This document shows positions 1-6,922 of a DNA stretch of 11,808 nucleotides, piece after piece. Origin of the DNA: an uncultured delta proteobacterium (lineage in GTDB: Bacteria > Myxococcota_A > Bradymonadia > REDH01); contig CAIWGR010000397.1 of the NCBI GenBank assembly GCA_903912275.1, positions 1 through 11,808 of the forward strand, read 5' to 3'. A model generated the notes under the pieces. That model had not been told where the DNA came from and made no database searches. It saw only the letters and a program-made list of their open reading frames with translations. A program made the position numbers and the translations under genes. The stretch's first letter is position 1. Each line of letters opens with the position of its first letter.

Positions 1-1006
1 AGGGGAGCGCGCCGGTCTCGCGCAGGACGGCGCCGAGGTCGGCGGTGAGGAAGTCCTGGTTGCGGAACTCGACGGCGTAGGTGGGTCCCTGGGGGAGCGC
101 GCCGAGGAAGTCACGGAGCTTTAGCAGGGTCTTCTTCACGCCGCCCATGGCGAGCACATTCTGCGGCGGGAACTGGAAGAGGATGGGGCCGAGTTTGCTG
201 CCGAGGCCGTTCATGGCGGGGAGCACGACGTCACGGGTTGCGACCTCGGCGTTGAGGAAGTTGGGGTTGGGCTTTCCGCCGCGCGCGCCGTAGCGGGTGT
301 GGAGCGGGAAGTTGGCGAAGAGGAGGTCTTCGTAGCCCTTCATGACAAAGGAGAAGTCGTCGGGGACGGCCGCTGCGTAGTCGCGGTGGGCGGCTTCGGG
401 GACGGGGGCGTAGTAGCCGCGGTCGAGGGCGACGGTACGGAAGAGGGGGCGCTGCGCGTAGGCGGCGAGACCCTCTTTGGCGAGCCGCTCTTCGGTGTAG
501 GCGCCGTCGTAGACGAGGCCGTTCCAGCCGGGGAAGGACCAGGAGGAGGTGCCGAGGCGGATGGAGGCGGGAAGTGCTGCGGCGAGGGCCCGCTCCTCGT
601 CGCGGATGGTCGCGGGGCCCACCTGGGCAGCGCGGGGCGCCTTGGCCGGAGCGGTGCGAACCGGAGGTGGTGCCAGCGTGAAGAGCTCGGTCATCGCGCC
701 AGAGGTGGTGCGTGGCTGCGGCGCGGTGATGGGCCGGAGCGGCGCGGTGGCCTCTGGCTCCCGCGGTGGTTCGACCGTGGGCGCGGGCTCGGCCGGGAGC
801 GTGGCGGGCGGGTGTGGAGCGGCCCAGAGGAGCTGGGTGACACCGTCGTCGGCCGGGTCCGCGTGGTCTTCGGCGAGGCTGGCGAAGAGGTCGAGCTGCG
901 GCGGGACGACCGGGTTGCTGTCGGCTTCGAGCTCGGCCAGCGGGTCTGGCATGGGGGCGTCGAAGAGGCTCGCTTGGCCCATGCTGCGTTTGGATCGGGT
1001 GGCCAT
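1..1006 (-). CDS. DUF72 (YecE-like) protein with disordered N-terminal tail, 3' end cut by window edge
   Basis: The frame is open from an ATG at 1006 to the left edge, giving 335 visible residues without a stop, so the C-terminus is missing. Residues about 149-335 match the DUF72 family, a TIM-barrel fold of unsettled function: the strand IRLGTSSWSFPGW (149-161), then DRGYYAPVP, FVMKGYE, ILFQFPPQ and YAVEFRN. Ordinary DUF72 proteins start almost directly at the RLGTSSW strand. Here about 148 Pro/Ala/Glu-rich residues precede it, and they look disordered. This tail contains QASLF (11-15) and QLDLF (37-41), which resemble beta-sliding-clamp binding peptides. The gene begins 7 bases after the stop of the FemAB-like gene, so the two are probably co-transcribed. 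No strong ribosome site is visible. An in-frame ATG at 982 is an alternative start and would remove only eight residues. The family call is firm; the function is unknown. Confidence 0.88.
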   Translation of the reverse strand, partial: MATRSKRSMGQASLFDAPMPDPLAELEADSNPVVPPQLDLFASLAEDHADPADDGVTQLLWAAPHPPATLPAEPAPTVEPPREPEATAPLRPITAPQPRTTSGAMTELFTLAPPPVRTAPAKAPRAAQVGPATIRDEERALAAALPASIRLGTSSWSFPGWNGLVYDGAYTEERLAKEGLAAYAQRPLFRTVALDRGYYAPVPEAAHRDYAAAVPDDFSFVMKGYEDLLFANFPLHTRYGARGGKPNPNFLNAEVATRDVVLPAMNGLGSKLGPILFQFPPQNVLAMGGVKKTLLKLRDFLGALPQGPTYAVEFRNQDFLTADLGAVLRETGALP

Positions 1007-1013
1007 GCCGGCG

Positions 1014-2210
1014 TCAGTCGTCGTCTGAGGAGGAGGTCTCGGCTGCGAACGCAGTGATGTGCGACATCTGCCTCATCTCATGCATCACTTCAAGGTGAGA
1101 CTCTCTCGCGCGGCCCAGGGCGCGGTCCATGGCGGCCTGCACGTGGGGGTGGCGGAACCAGTGGGCGGAGTGCATTTCGCGGGGCTGGTAGCCACGGGCC
1201 AGCTTGTGCTCGCCGCCTTGGCCCGGCTCGATGCGGTCGAACCCGTTCGCGAGCGCATGCTCGATCATGGTGTAGAGACAGGTCTCGAAGTGGAGGAAGG
1301 GGACCTCCTCCGTGGCGCCCCAGTAGCGGCCGTAGAGGGCGTTTCCGGACTGGAGGTTGAAGGTGCCGCCGATGAGCTTTTTGTCCGGGTCGAAGGCCAG
1401 GAAGAGCTTGAGGTGCTGCGGCATCTGCTCGCGAACGCGTCGGAAGAAGGCGAGGTTGAGGTGGCCTGCGCCCCAGCCGAACTTGGCGTAGGTGGCGATG
1501 TAGAAATCGTAGATGCGGCAGATGAGTTCGTCGGAGACATCGGTGCCCTCCATGGCCTCGACGGTGTAGCCGCGGGCCTTGAGGTTCTTCCGCTCACGCC
1601 GGATTTCCCGCCGGGTCTTGGAGCGGACCGTGACGAGGAAGTCTTCGAAGGTCTGCGCCTCGCCGCGCATCCAGTGATACTGGGCGGTGAGGTGGTGGGT
1701 GAGCCCGAACCGCGTGGCGATGGCGACCTCCCGCTCGGGGAGGAAGTGGAGATGGAGCGAGTGGGCACCCGTCTGTTCGAGCGACTCGTGCAGGCCGAGG
1801 ATGAGCTTGCGGTAGCAGAGGTCGGTCTCAGCCTCGGTGAGTTCCGGATGGGTCAGGAACTTGGCGCTGGTGATGGGGGTGAAGGGGTTGGCGACGATGA
1901 GCTTGGGGTAATAGGGGTAGCCCTGCGCCTCGAGGGAGGCGGCCCAGGAGAAGTCGTAGAGCAGCTCGCCCATGCTGTGTGACTTGATGTAGACGGGCAT
2001 GGCCGCAACCAGCCTGTCGCCGTGGAAGACGGCGATGTGTCTGGGCAGCCAGCCCGTGCGGCCGCCGACGCAGCCGGTCTCTTCGAGTGCGTCCAGCCAG
2101 GCATGGTTGAGCATGGGGCTGTCTGGGCCGACGAGCTGGTCCCATGCGGCCGCCGGGATGTGGCTCAGGGCCGGCAGGTGGACTAGGCTGAGGTCGGAGA
2201 GTTCGTGCAT
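1014..2210 (-). CDS. FemAB-like N-acyltransferase (DUF482/COG3146 family)
   Basis: This 398-residue protein has the usual length of the DUF482/FemAB_like family, a GNAT-fold group predicted to transfer acyl or aminoacyl groups; its substrate is not established. Family hallmarks are visible in order: HIPAAAWDQL (17-26), GWLPRHIAVF (53-62), MPVYIKSHSMGELLYDFSWA (71-90), GYPYYPKLIVANPFTP (97-112), then the second acyltransferase-like half with KTRREIRRERKNL (198-210), GGTFNLQSGNALYGRYWGAT (281-300) and RIEPGQGGEHKLARGYQP (326-343). There is no signal peptide or membrane segment, so it is probably cytoplasmic. The ATG at 2210 has no clear Shine-Dalgarno sequence. The gene is followed 7 bases later by the DUF72 gene. 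Upstream it faces a small divergent gene only 39 bases away, so any promoter must lie in or over that gene. The acidic tail (SSSDDD) is unremarkable. Confidence 0.92.
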   Translation of the reverse strand: MHELSDLSLVHLPALSHIPAAAWDQLVGPDSPMLNHAWLDALEETGCVGGRTGWLPRHIAVFHGDRLVAAMPVYIKSHSMGELLYDFSWAASLEAQGYPYYPKLIVANPFTPITSAKFLTHPELTEAETDLCYRKLILGLHESLEQTGAHSLHLHFLPEREVAIATRFGLTHHLTAQYHWMRGEAQTFEDFLVTVRSKTRREIRRERKNLKARGYTVEAMEGTDVSDELICRIYDFYIATYAKFGWGAGHLNLAFFRRVREQMPQHLKLFLAFDPDKKLIGGTFNLQSGNALYGRYWGATEEVPFLHFETCLYTMIEHALANGFDRIEPGQGGEHKLARGYQPREMHSAHWFRHPHVQAAMDRALGRARESHLEVMHEMRQMSHITAFAAETSSSDDD

Positions 2211-2249
2211 AAGGGTCGACGAGGTCTGTGGGTCGCGCGAGGAGGAGAG

Positions 2250-2441
2250 ATGGACTGGTTGCGGTCGCTATACGAGCAGGTGCCACCAGAGGTTCGGATC
2301 GCGCTCGGTGCCTTCATGCGTCGCCCCATCGTGGGGCCGCTGCAGAACTGGCATCTCTTCGTAGCGATCGTCTTTCTCTGGGCGGTGAACCGCTATCAGC
2401 GGAGCCGGCCGCACAAGATCGGAAACCCCGATAAGCGTTAG
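2250..2441 (+). CDS. small single-span membrane protein, unknown function
   Basis: This 63-residue frame starts at an ATG at 2250 directly after a strong purine-rich Shine-Dalgarno sequence (AGGAGGAGAG, 2240-2249). The protein begins MDWLRSLYEQ, has one likely membrane-spanning stretch around WHLFVAIVFLWAVNRY (about residues 34-49) and ends in a basic, hydrophilic tail (RYQRSRPHKIGNPDKR). It is the only plus-strand gene in a minus-strand block. It lies between the divergent FemAB-like gene and the convergent START gene, whose stop codon it overlaps by 3 bases (2439-2441 against 2438-2440). An in-frame ATG at 2205 exists, but it would overlap the FemAB-like start and lacks a good ribosome site. 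I do not recognise a family. The ribosome site, the hydrophobic segment and the otherwise empty 227-base gap argue that it is real, but a chance frame is possible. Confidence 0.5.
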   Translation: MDWLRSLYEQVPPEVRIALGAFMRRPIVGPLQNWHLFVAIVFLWAVNRYQRSRPHKIGNPDKR

Positions 2442-3100
2442 CCGGGTAGCCCCGAGCCGGAGGCGGTAGGCTTGGGTGCGGGCGAGGCGCGACGGATGGC
2501 CTCGATGATGCGGGGGAACATGCGGCGGGAGCCCCAGTTGAGGACGAAGTCGGGTACCGGAATGCCGAAGTCGGCCTTGATGACGATGCGGACGAGGCTC
2601 CGGTTGGGGTCACCCTTGAAGGGAGAGACATAAAAGAAGCCGGTGGTGTCGACGATGTTGCCGCTCTTGGGCACGTAGGTCCAGCCGTTGTGGTAGCGGG
2701 TCTCGCCGCCAACGGTCTCGGTGACGCTGGTGTCGCGGATGCGGAAGGAGCGGTTTGTGAGCGGCCAGGGGAGGTCGACGACACCCTGCAGGATGGAGGT
2801 GCTGCCCTGTCGGCTGACGGTCTTGGACTCCTGCTGATCGGGGAACCACCGGACGAAGTCGTCGTAGTTCATCAGCAGGCGCCAGACCTGCGCAGTCGGC
2901 GCGTTGACGACACCGATAACCTCGCCGCGGTTGCCACCGTCGGAGGTGACCTTGCAAATTTGGCCACCGGCCTCGAGCTTCTTGAGGTTGGCTTCAGACA
3001 GCGTCGCCTGACTGGGCGTCTCGACTCCCCCTGCCCATGCCGGCAGTGCGCCGAGGAGGACGAGGCAGACGAGCGCAATCGATGAGAGGGTTTTCTTCAC
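2438..3100 (-). CDS. secreted START/SRPBCC-domain (lipid-binding-like) protein
   Basis: The chosen GTG start at 3100 gives 220 residues that begin with a textbook signal peptide: a KK n-region, the hydrophobic core SIALVCLVLLGALP, and a signal peptidase I site after AWA (residue 23). The mature protein (about 45-205) resembles the START/polyketide-cyclase (SRPBCC) fold, a deep hydrophobic-ligand cavity. Visible features are a GEVIGVVNAPTAQVWRLLMN helix entry (59-78), NYDDFVRWFPD (78-88), a central beta region with DLPWPLTNRSFRIRD (109-123), and a C-terminal helix PVPDFVLNWGSRRMFPRIIE. The ligand cannot be told. The same frame stays open upstream to an ATG at 3307, but that extension is low-complexity and would overlap the dehydrogenase gene by 134 bases, so I reject it. 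The start lies 73 bases after the dehydrogenase stop. No clear ribosome site precedes the GTG, which lowers confidence in the exact start. Confidence 0.8.
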   Translation of the reverse strand: MKKTLSSIALVCLVLLGALPAWAGGVETPSQATLSEANLKKLEAGGQICKVTSDGGNRGEVIGVVNAPTAQVWRLLMNYDDFVRWFPDQQESKTVSRQGSTSILQGVVDLPWPLTNRSFRIRDTSVTETVGGETRYHNGWTYVPKSGNIVDTTGFFYVSPFKGDPNRSLVRIVIKADFGIPVPDFVLNWGSRRMFPRIIEAIRRASPAPKPTASGSGLPG

Positions 3101-3131
3101 GAGGTTCGCCGCAACAGAGGTGAGAGGAGCA

Positions 3132-3160
3132 AAGGTACCAAGTGAGGAAGGGTGAGACAA
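3132..3160 (-). promoter_or_regulatory. weak candidate promoter for the START-domain gene
   Basis: In the 73-base gap upstream of the START gene, the minus strand reads TTGTCT (3160-3155), a 17-base spacer, then TACCTT (3137-3132). This is a partial sigma-70-type match with correct spacing, about 30 bases upstream of the GTG. It is weak by sequence, and the gene could instead be read through from the dehydrogenase. Confidence 0.2.
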
Positions 3161-3173
3161 GCGGTGCCGATCT

Positions 3174-4191
3174 TCAGCGGGCGTGGCTGACAACGACCTT
3201 TCCGAAGTGGCTCTGCCCGGCGAGGAGTGAGAATGCTTCGGGTGCCTCTTCGAAGGCGAAGGTGCGGTCGATGACGGGGCGTAGCTGGTGTTTGGTGATG
3301 GCATCATTCATCTCCTCGAAGCCTTCTCTGGACCCCACGAGGACTCCCTGGACGCGGATTTGATTCATGACAATCGGCAGCAGGCGGAGATCTTTTTGCG
3401 CGCCAGCCAGGACGCCGATGAGGCTGACGATGCCGCCGACCCGGGTGGACTTGACCGACTCCTCAAAGGTGCCTGCGCCGCCCACCTCGACGACCAGGTC
3501 GACGCCCTCGCCATCGGTGGCGGCGCGGACCGGCTTGGACCACTGCGGCTCGGAGCGATAGTTGATGGTCACGTCGGCGCCGAGTGCCCGGGCCCGCTCG
3601 AGCTTGGCATCGTCGGACGAGGTGATGATGACGCGTGCGCCGAGCGCCTTGGCGAACTGGAGGGCGAAGATGGAGACGCCGCCGGTTCCGAGGACGAGCA
3701 CCGTCTGGCCGGTGCGGAGGTTGCCCAGCGTGACGAGCGAGGACCAGGCGGTGAGGGCGGCGCAGGGGAGAGTGGCGGCCTCGTCCAGGGTGAGGTGGTC
3801 GGGCACCTTCACGAGGGCGGAGGCGGGCAGGACCATCTCGTCGCAGAGGGTGCCGTCGAGGGGGCCGCCAAGCGTGGAGCGGATGGTCTGGCGCGTGGGC
3901 TCGGTGGTGAGCCAGCGGGTGGCAAAGAGGGGGAGTAACCCGGTCGCCGAGGGCGAGGTCGGAGAGGCCGTCGCCGGTCTCGATGACGGTGCCGGCGCCG
4001 TCGGAGCAGGGGATGAGCGGGAGTGGCTGGCGAGGGTCATAGTGGCCGCGGACCATGAGCAGGTCGCGGTAGTTGAGCGAGGTGGCGGCCATGTGGAGGC
4101 GGACCTCGCCTGGACCGAGCGGGAGCGAGGGCCGGTCAACGAGGCGGAGGTTGTCGAGGCCGAAGCTGTCTGTGACCTGCCATGCTCTCAT
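3174..4191 (-). pseudogene. zinc-free MDR-family NAD(P)-dependent alcohol dehydrogenase, frameshifted by one extra base
   Basis: From the ATG at 4191 the first 87 residues (MRAWQVTDSF..., NYRDLLMVRGHY, LGDRVTP) are a clear MDR alcohol dehydrogenase N-terminus. The family match then continues in another frame (LFATRWLTT..., LGGPLDGTL, LPCAALTAWSSL) to a stop at 3174. The switch falls in a run of five G at 3929-3933. Dropping one restores a seamless 338-residue protein, the normal family length, with no other lesion. The rebuilt protein has the GroES-like domain first, then a Rossmann motif GTGGVS (168-173) and a C-terminal SHFGKVVV. The usual zinc ligands are absent, as in the MDR7/quinone-oxidoreductase-like branch, so it likely reduces or oxidises a small carbonyl or alcohol with NAD(P)(H). 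A good Shine-Dalgarno (AAAGGAG) precedes the start. The start overlaps the GT2 stop as ATGA. Because the rest is intact, a recent mutation or a sequencing error fits better than old decay. Confidence 0.85.
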
Positions 4192-4907
4192 GCGAGCTCC
4201 TTTGGTTCTGCGGCGCGTCGCTTGCGGTAGGCGAGCACCTCGCCGGCGACGAAGAGGATGCGGCGGGTGCCGGTGACCTTGGAGTGGCCGGCCATGCGGG
4301 GCAGGCAGCGGATGCGGGTGGTGGCGATGGGGAGTCCGCGTTCGGCGGCCCGCTGGATGAGCTCGAAGGAGAAGACGAAGGAGCTCGACGAGATGCGGGG
4401 GAGCAGCTCGCGGGCGAGGTCGGTGGGGTAGAGGTAGAGCCCCTCGAGCTCGAAGCGGATGTTGGCGGCGAGGAAGAGGAAGAGGCGGAAGGCGCGGCTC
4501 ATGACGACGCGGCTGACGGTGTCGGCGCGGCGGATGTAGGTGGAGAGGACGATGCCGCCGTCGCGGAGGAGCGGGAGCATCTTGCCGATCTCGTCGCAGG
4601 GCACCTGACCGTCTGCAGCGTTGAAGATGAAGTAGGGCTTGGAGGCATGCTGGATGCCGGTGCGCATGCCGGCCCCCATACCGCCGTTGCGCTCATGCTG
4701 GACGAGCCGGACGCGGGGGTCGCGGGCGGCAAAGGAGGCGACGATGGCCGCGCTGCCGTCGGTGCTTCCGTCGTCAATGACGAGCAGTTCACAGTCGGGG
4801 AGGGTGCGGTCGGCGAAGGCGATGGCCTCGTCGAGCACCGCCGCGATGGAGCCCTCCTCGTTGAACATGAGGAAGATGATGGAGAGTCCGGGCGGGTTTG
4901 CAGCCAT
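4188..4907 (-). CDS. GT2-family glycosyltransferase (dolichol-phosphate mannosyltransferase-like)
   Basis: This 239-residue protein has a GT-A fold of family 2. The N-terminal strand LSIIFLMFNEE (8-18), the nucleotide-binding IDDGSTDGS (44-52) and NGGMGAGMRTGI (74-85) are typical. The metal-site region reads FNAADGQVP (95-103), where many relatives have D-x-D, so the first Asp is Ala. This may be a subfamily trait rather than a loss. The C-terminal RMAGHSKVTG (204-213) matches the R-x-G-x-SK loop of polyprenyl-phosphate sugar transferases. There is no N-terminal signal and no C-terminal membrane domain, so it is a stand-alone cytoplasmic or membrane-associated enzyme. It probably moves a sugar from a nucleotide donor to a lipid or glycan acceptor, but the substrate cannot be told. 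It is the first gene of the minus-strand block; its stop overlaps the dehydrogenase start by four bases, implying coupled translation. Confidence 0.9.
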   Translation of the reverse strand: MAANPPGLSIIFLMFNEEGSIAAVLDEAIAFADRTLPDCELLVIDDGSTDGSAAIVASFAARDPRVRLVQHERNGGMGAGMRTGIQHASKPYFIFNAADGQVPCDEIGKMLPLLRDGGIVLSTYIRRADTVSRVVMSRAFRLFLFLAANIRFELEGLYLYPTDLARELLPRISSSSFVFSFELIQRAAERGLPIATTRIRCLPRMAGHSKVTGTRRILFVAGEVLAYRKRRAAEPKELA

Positions 4908-5000
4908 GGTTCGGAGGGCCTTCTCTGGAGGTCACCGTGGAGGCGGTTCCCTCGCATCTGGCTGCGCGAGCGTCAACGGTGTGGCGGTGGTCCAGGTTGG

Positions 5001-5029
5001 TTGACCGGCGGGGGTGCCAGCACTAACCC
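5001..5029 (+). promoter_or_regulatory. weak candidate promoter for the ABC exporter operon
   Basis: The 143-base gap between the divergent GT2 and ABC genes must hold both promoters. On the plus strand, TTGACC (5001-5006, five of six to the -35 consensus) is followed after 17 bases by TAACCC (5024-5029), a poor -10. It sits 22 bases upstream of the ATG at 5051. Support is limited to the -35 match and the spacing. Confidence 0.2.
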
Positions 5030-5050
5030 CACGGCCGCAAGCGAGGGTAC

Positions 5051-6922
5051 ATGTCGTTCTGGAGTGATGTTCCGCGGGTCGTGCGGCTGTTGAAGGGGGA
5101 GCGGGCCAACTACGGGCTCGGTCTCTTGGCGCTCTGGGTGGTGAACTTCTCGGACGTGATGGCGCCGCTTTTTCTGGCGGTCGCGGTCGACCTGATGGCC
5201 TCGTCGCTGGGTGGCGCGCCCCCGAAACTGCCTGCGATCATGGGGTATGTGGGGCTTACGCCGGGGCAGTTCAATTTGGAGACGGCGATCGCCTGCTTCT
5301 TCGGGCTGCAGCTCACCGCAAACATCGCCCGCTACCCGATGCTGGTGATGACCTCGATCCCGTCGCACCGGGTGGGGCAGCGGGTGCGGAACGAACTGGT
5401 AGGCCGACTGCTTTCGCTCTCGCGCGGCTTCTTCGACCGGTCGAAGTCGGGCGACCTGATGGCGCTTCAGACCAACGACATCATCGCGGTGCGGATGATG
5501 CTCGGGCCGGGCATCTTGGTGGGCGTCGATACGCTGATGCTGGTGAGCCTGGTCATCGTGGTGATGTTCGCGCTTTCGTGGAAGCTGGCGCTGCTGGCGC
5601 TCATCCCGATGCCGCTGATCGCCATCGTGACGAACAAGCTTTCGCATGCGGAGTACCAGCGGAGCGAGGCGGTTCAGAACGACATCGGCCGGCTGACCGA
5701 GCAGGTTCGCGAGAGCTACGCGGGCATCCGGATTCTGCAGGGATATGCGCGGGAGGGCTACGACCGGGAGCGGTTCCGGCTGGCCTCCTTCCGCCACTAT
5801 GGCAAGTCGCTCGACCTGGGCCGCGTGCGCTCCGTCTTTGACCCTGCGCTCGACTTCTTCCTCGGCTCTTCGACCTCCATCGTGCTGGCCGTCGGCGGCC
5901 CCTCCGTCGTGCGCGGCGAGATGAGCCTGGGCAGCTTCACGGCCTTCCTCTTCCTCATCAACTTCCTGAGCGGGCCGATGGTTGGGTTTGGCTGGGCGGT
6001 ATCGCTCTGGCAGCGCGGCAGGGCGTCGCTGAAGCGGCTCGACAAGGTGATGGCGGAGCAGCCCGATGTGGCAGACAGAGAGGGCGCCATCGCGCTCGAC
6101 GGCACGGTCGCGGTCGAGGTGCGCGGGCTGACCTTTGGGTATGCAGCACGCGGCGCGGCAGAGATCGGAACCGAGGAGCGGGAGGTCGCTGTTGCGGCTC
6201 CCGAACAGGCCGCCGCGCTCGACGGCGTGAGCTTCGTGCTGGCCCCCGGCAAGCTGCTCGGCGTCACGGGTCGCGTGGGCTCCGGAAAGAGCACGCTGGC
6301 GATGCTGCTGACCCGCATCTACGAGCCGCCAGCCGGCACCATCTTTGTGAATGGTCGCGACGTGCGGGACTATACGCTGTCGTCGCTCCGGCGGTCGATT
6401 GTGGTCGCGCCGCAAGACACCTTTCTGTTCAGCGATACCATCGAGAACAACCTGCTGATGGGGATCGACGCAGAGAGCGCTGGCGGCTCCGATTCCCGCT
6501 CCGCGGAGGCTGCGCGGCTGGCCGGGCTGGCCTCGCTCGCAGAGGAGATTGAGGAGCTTCCGAAGCGCTACGGCACGCTGCTCGGCGAGCGGGGCGTGAA
6601 CCTCTCGGGCGGGCAGCGGCAGCGGCTGGCAATTGCGCGCGCCATCGGTGCTGACCCGCGCATGCTGGTGCTGGACGACTGCCTGAGCGCGGTCGATGCG
6701 CGGACCGAGGCCCGCATCCTGGAGCAGCTCCGGACCGTCTTCGAGGGTCGCTCTGGCATCATCATTTCGCACCGGGTGCGGGCGCTCGAGCAGTGCGACG
6801 AAATCCTCGTGCTGGAGGCGGGCAGGGTCATCGAGCGTGGCACCCACGCGGCGCTGCTGGCGCAGGGCGGACACTACGCCGAGATTGCGCATGAGCAGAC
6901 GAAAGAGGCGGTGTCGGAATGA
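5051..6922 (+). CDS. ABC exporter half-transporter, subunit with degenerate ATP site (MdlA/TM287-like)
   Basis: This 623-residue protein is an N-terminal six-helix exporter membrane domain (about 1-330) fused to a C-terminal nucleotide-binding domain. Motifs in order: A-loop Tyr364, Walker A GRVGSGKST (407-415), Q-loop Gln455, signature LSGGQ (518-522), Walker B MLVLDD (538-543) and switch His574. The residue after the Walker B Asp is Asp543, not the catalytic Glu, as in the degenerate-site subunit of heterodimeric exporters (MdlA, BmrC, TM287). About 20 extra residues (366-386) lie between the A-loop Tyr and the strand leading to Walker A, which is unusual. The next gene starts inside this stop (ATGA) and encodes the complementary partner. 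The heterodimer should export lipids, drugs or peptides across the inner membrane; the substrate is unknown. The ATG at 5051 has only a weak ribosome site (GAGGG), but no better start is present. Confidence 0.95.
   Translation: MSFWSDVPRVVRLLKGERANYGLGLLALWVVNFSDVMAPLFLAVAVDLMASSLGGAPPKLPAIMGYVGLTPGQFNLETAIACFFGLQLTANIARYPMLVMTSIPSHRVGQRVRNELVGRLLSLSRGFFDRSKSGDLMALQTNDIIAVRMMLGPGILVGVDTLMLVSLVIVVMFALSWKLALLALIPMPLIAIVTNKLSHAEYQRSEAVQNDIGRLTEQVRESYAGIRILQGYAREGYDRERFRLASFRHYGKSLDLGRVRSVFDPALDFFLGSSTSIVLAVGGPSVVRGEMSLGSFTAFLFLINFLSGPMVGFGWAVSLWQRGRASLKRLDKVMAEQPDVADREGAIALDGTVAVEVRGLTFGYAARGAAEIGTEEREVAVAAPEQAAALDGVSFVLAPGKLLGVTGRVGSGKSTLAMLLTRIYEPPAGTIFVNGRDVRDYTLSSLRRSIVVAPQDTFLFSDTIENNLLMGIDAESAGGSDSRSAEAARLAGLASLAEEIEELPKRYGTLLGERGVNLSGGQRQRLAIARAIGADPRMLVLDDCLSAVDARTEARILEQLRTVFEGRSGIIISHRVRALEQCDEILVLEAGRVIERGTHAALLAQGGHYAEIAHEQTKEAVSE

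Noticed and set aside
299..1057. Plus-strand frame of 252 codons over the DUF72 gene
   Set aside because: Gly/Val/Arg-rich shadow. The minus strand encodes recognisable DUF72 motifs.
1059..1982. Plus-strand frame of 307 codons over the FemAB-like gene
   Set aside because: Low-information Gly/Val/Glu translation antisense to a clear DUF482 protein.
2423..2460. Terminator between the convergent small gene and START gene
   Set aside because: The two stop codons overlap and no hairpin with a T-run is visible on either side.
3101..3307. Longer start (ATG at 3307) for the START-domain gene
   Set aside because: It adds a Ser/Pro/His-rich leader that hides the signal peptide and overlaps the dehydrogenase gene by 134 bases.
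4973..6892. Very long open frame (639 codons) on the minus strand opposite the first ABC gene
   Set aside because: It mirrors the third-position GC bias of the ABC gene. The translation is Arg/His/Gln-rich with no family motif, while the plus strand has all ABC motifs.
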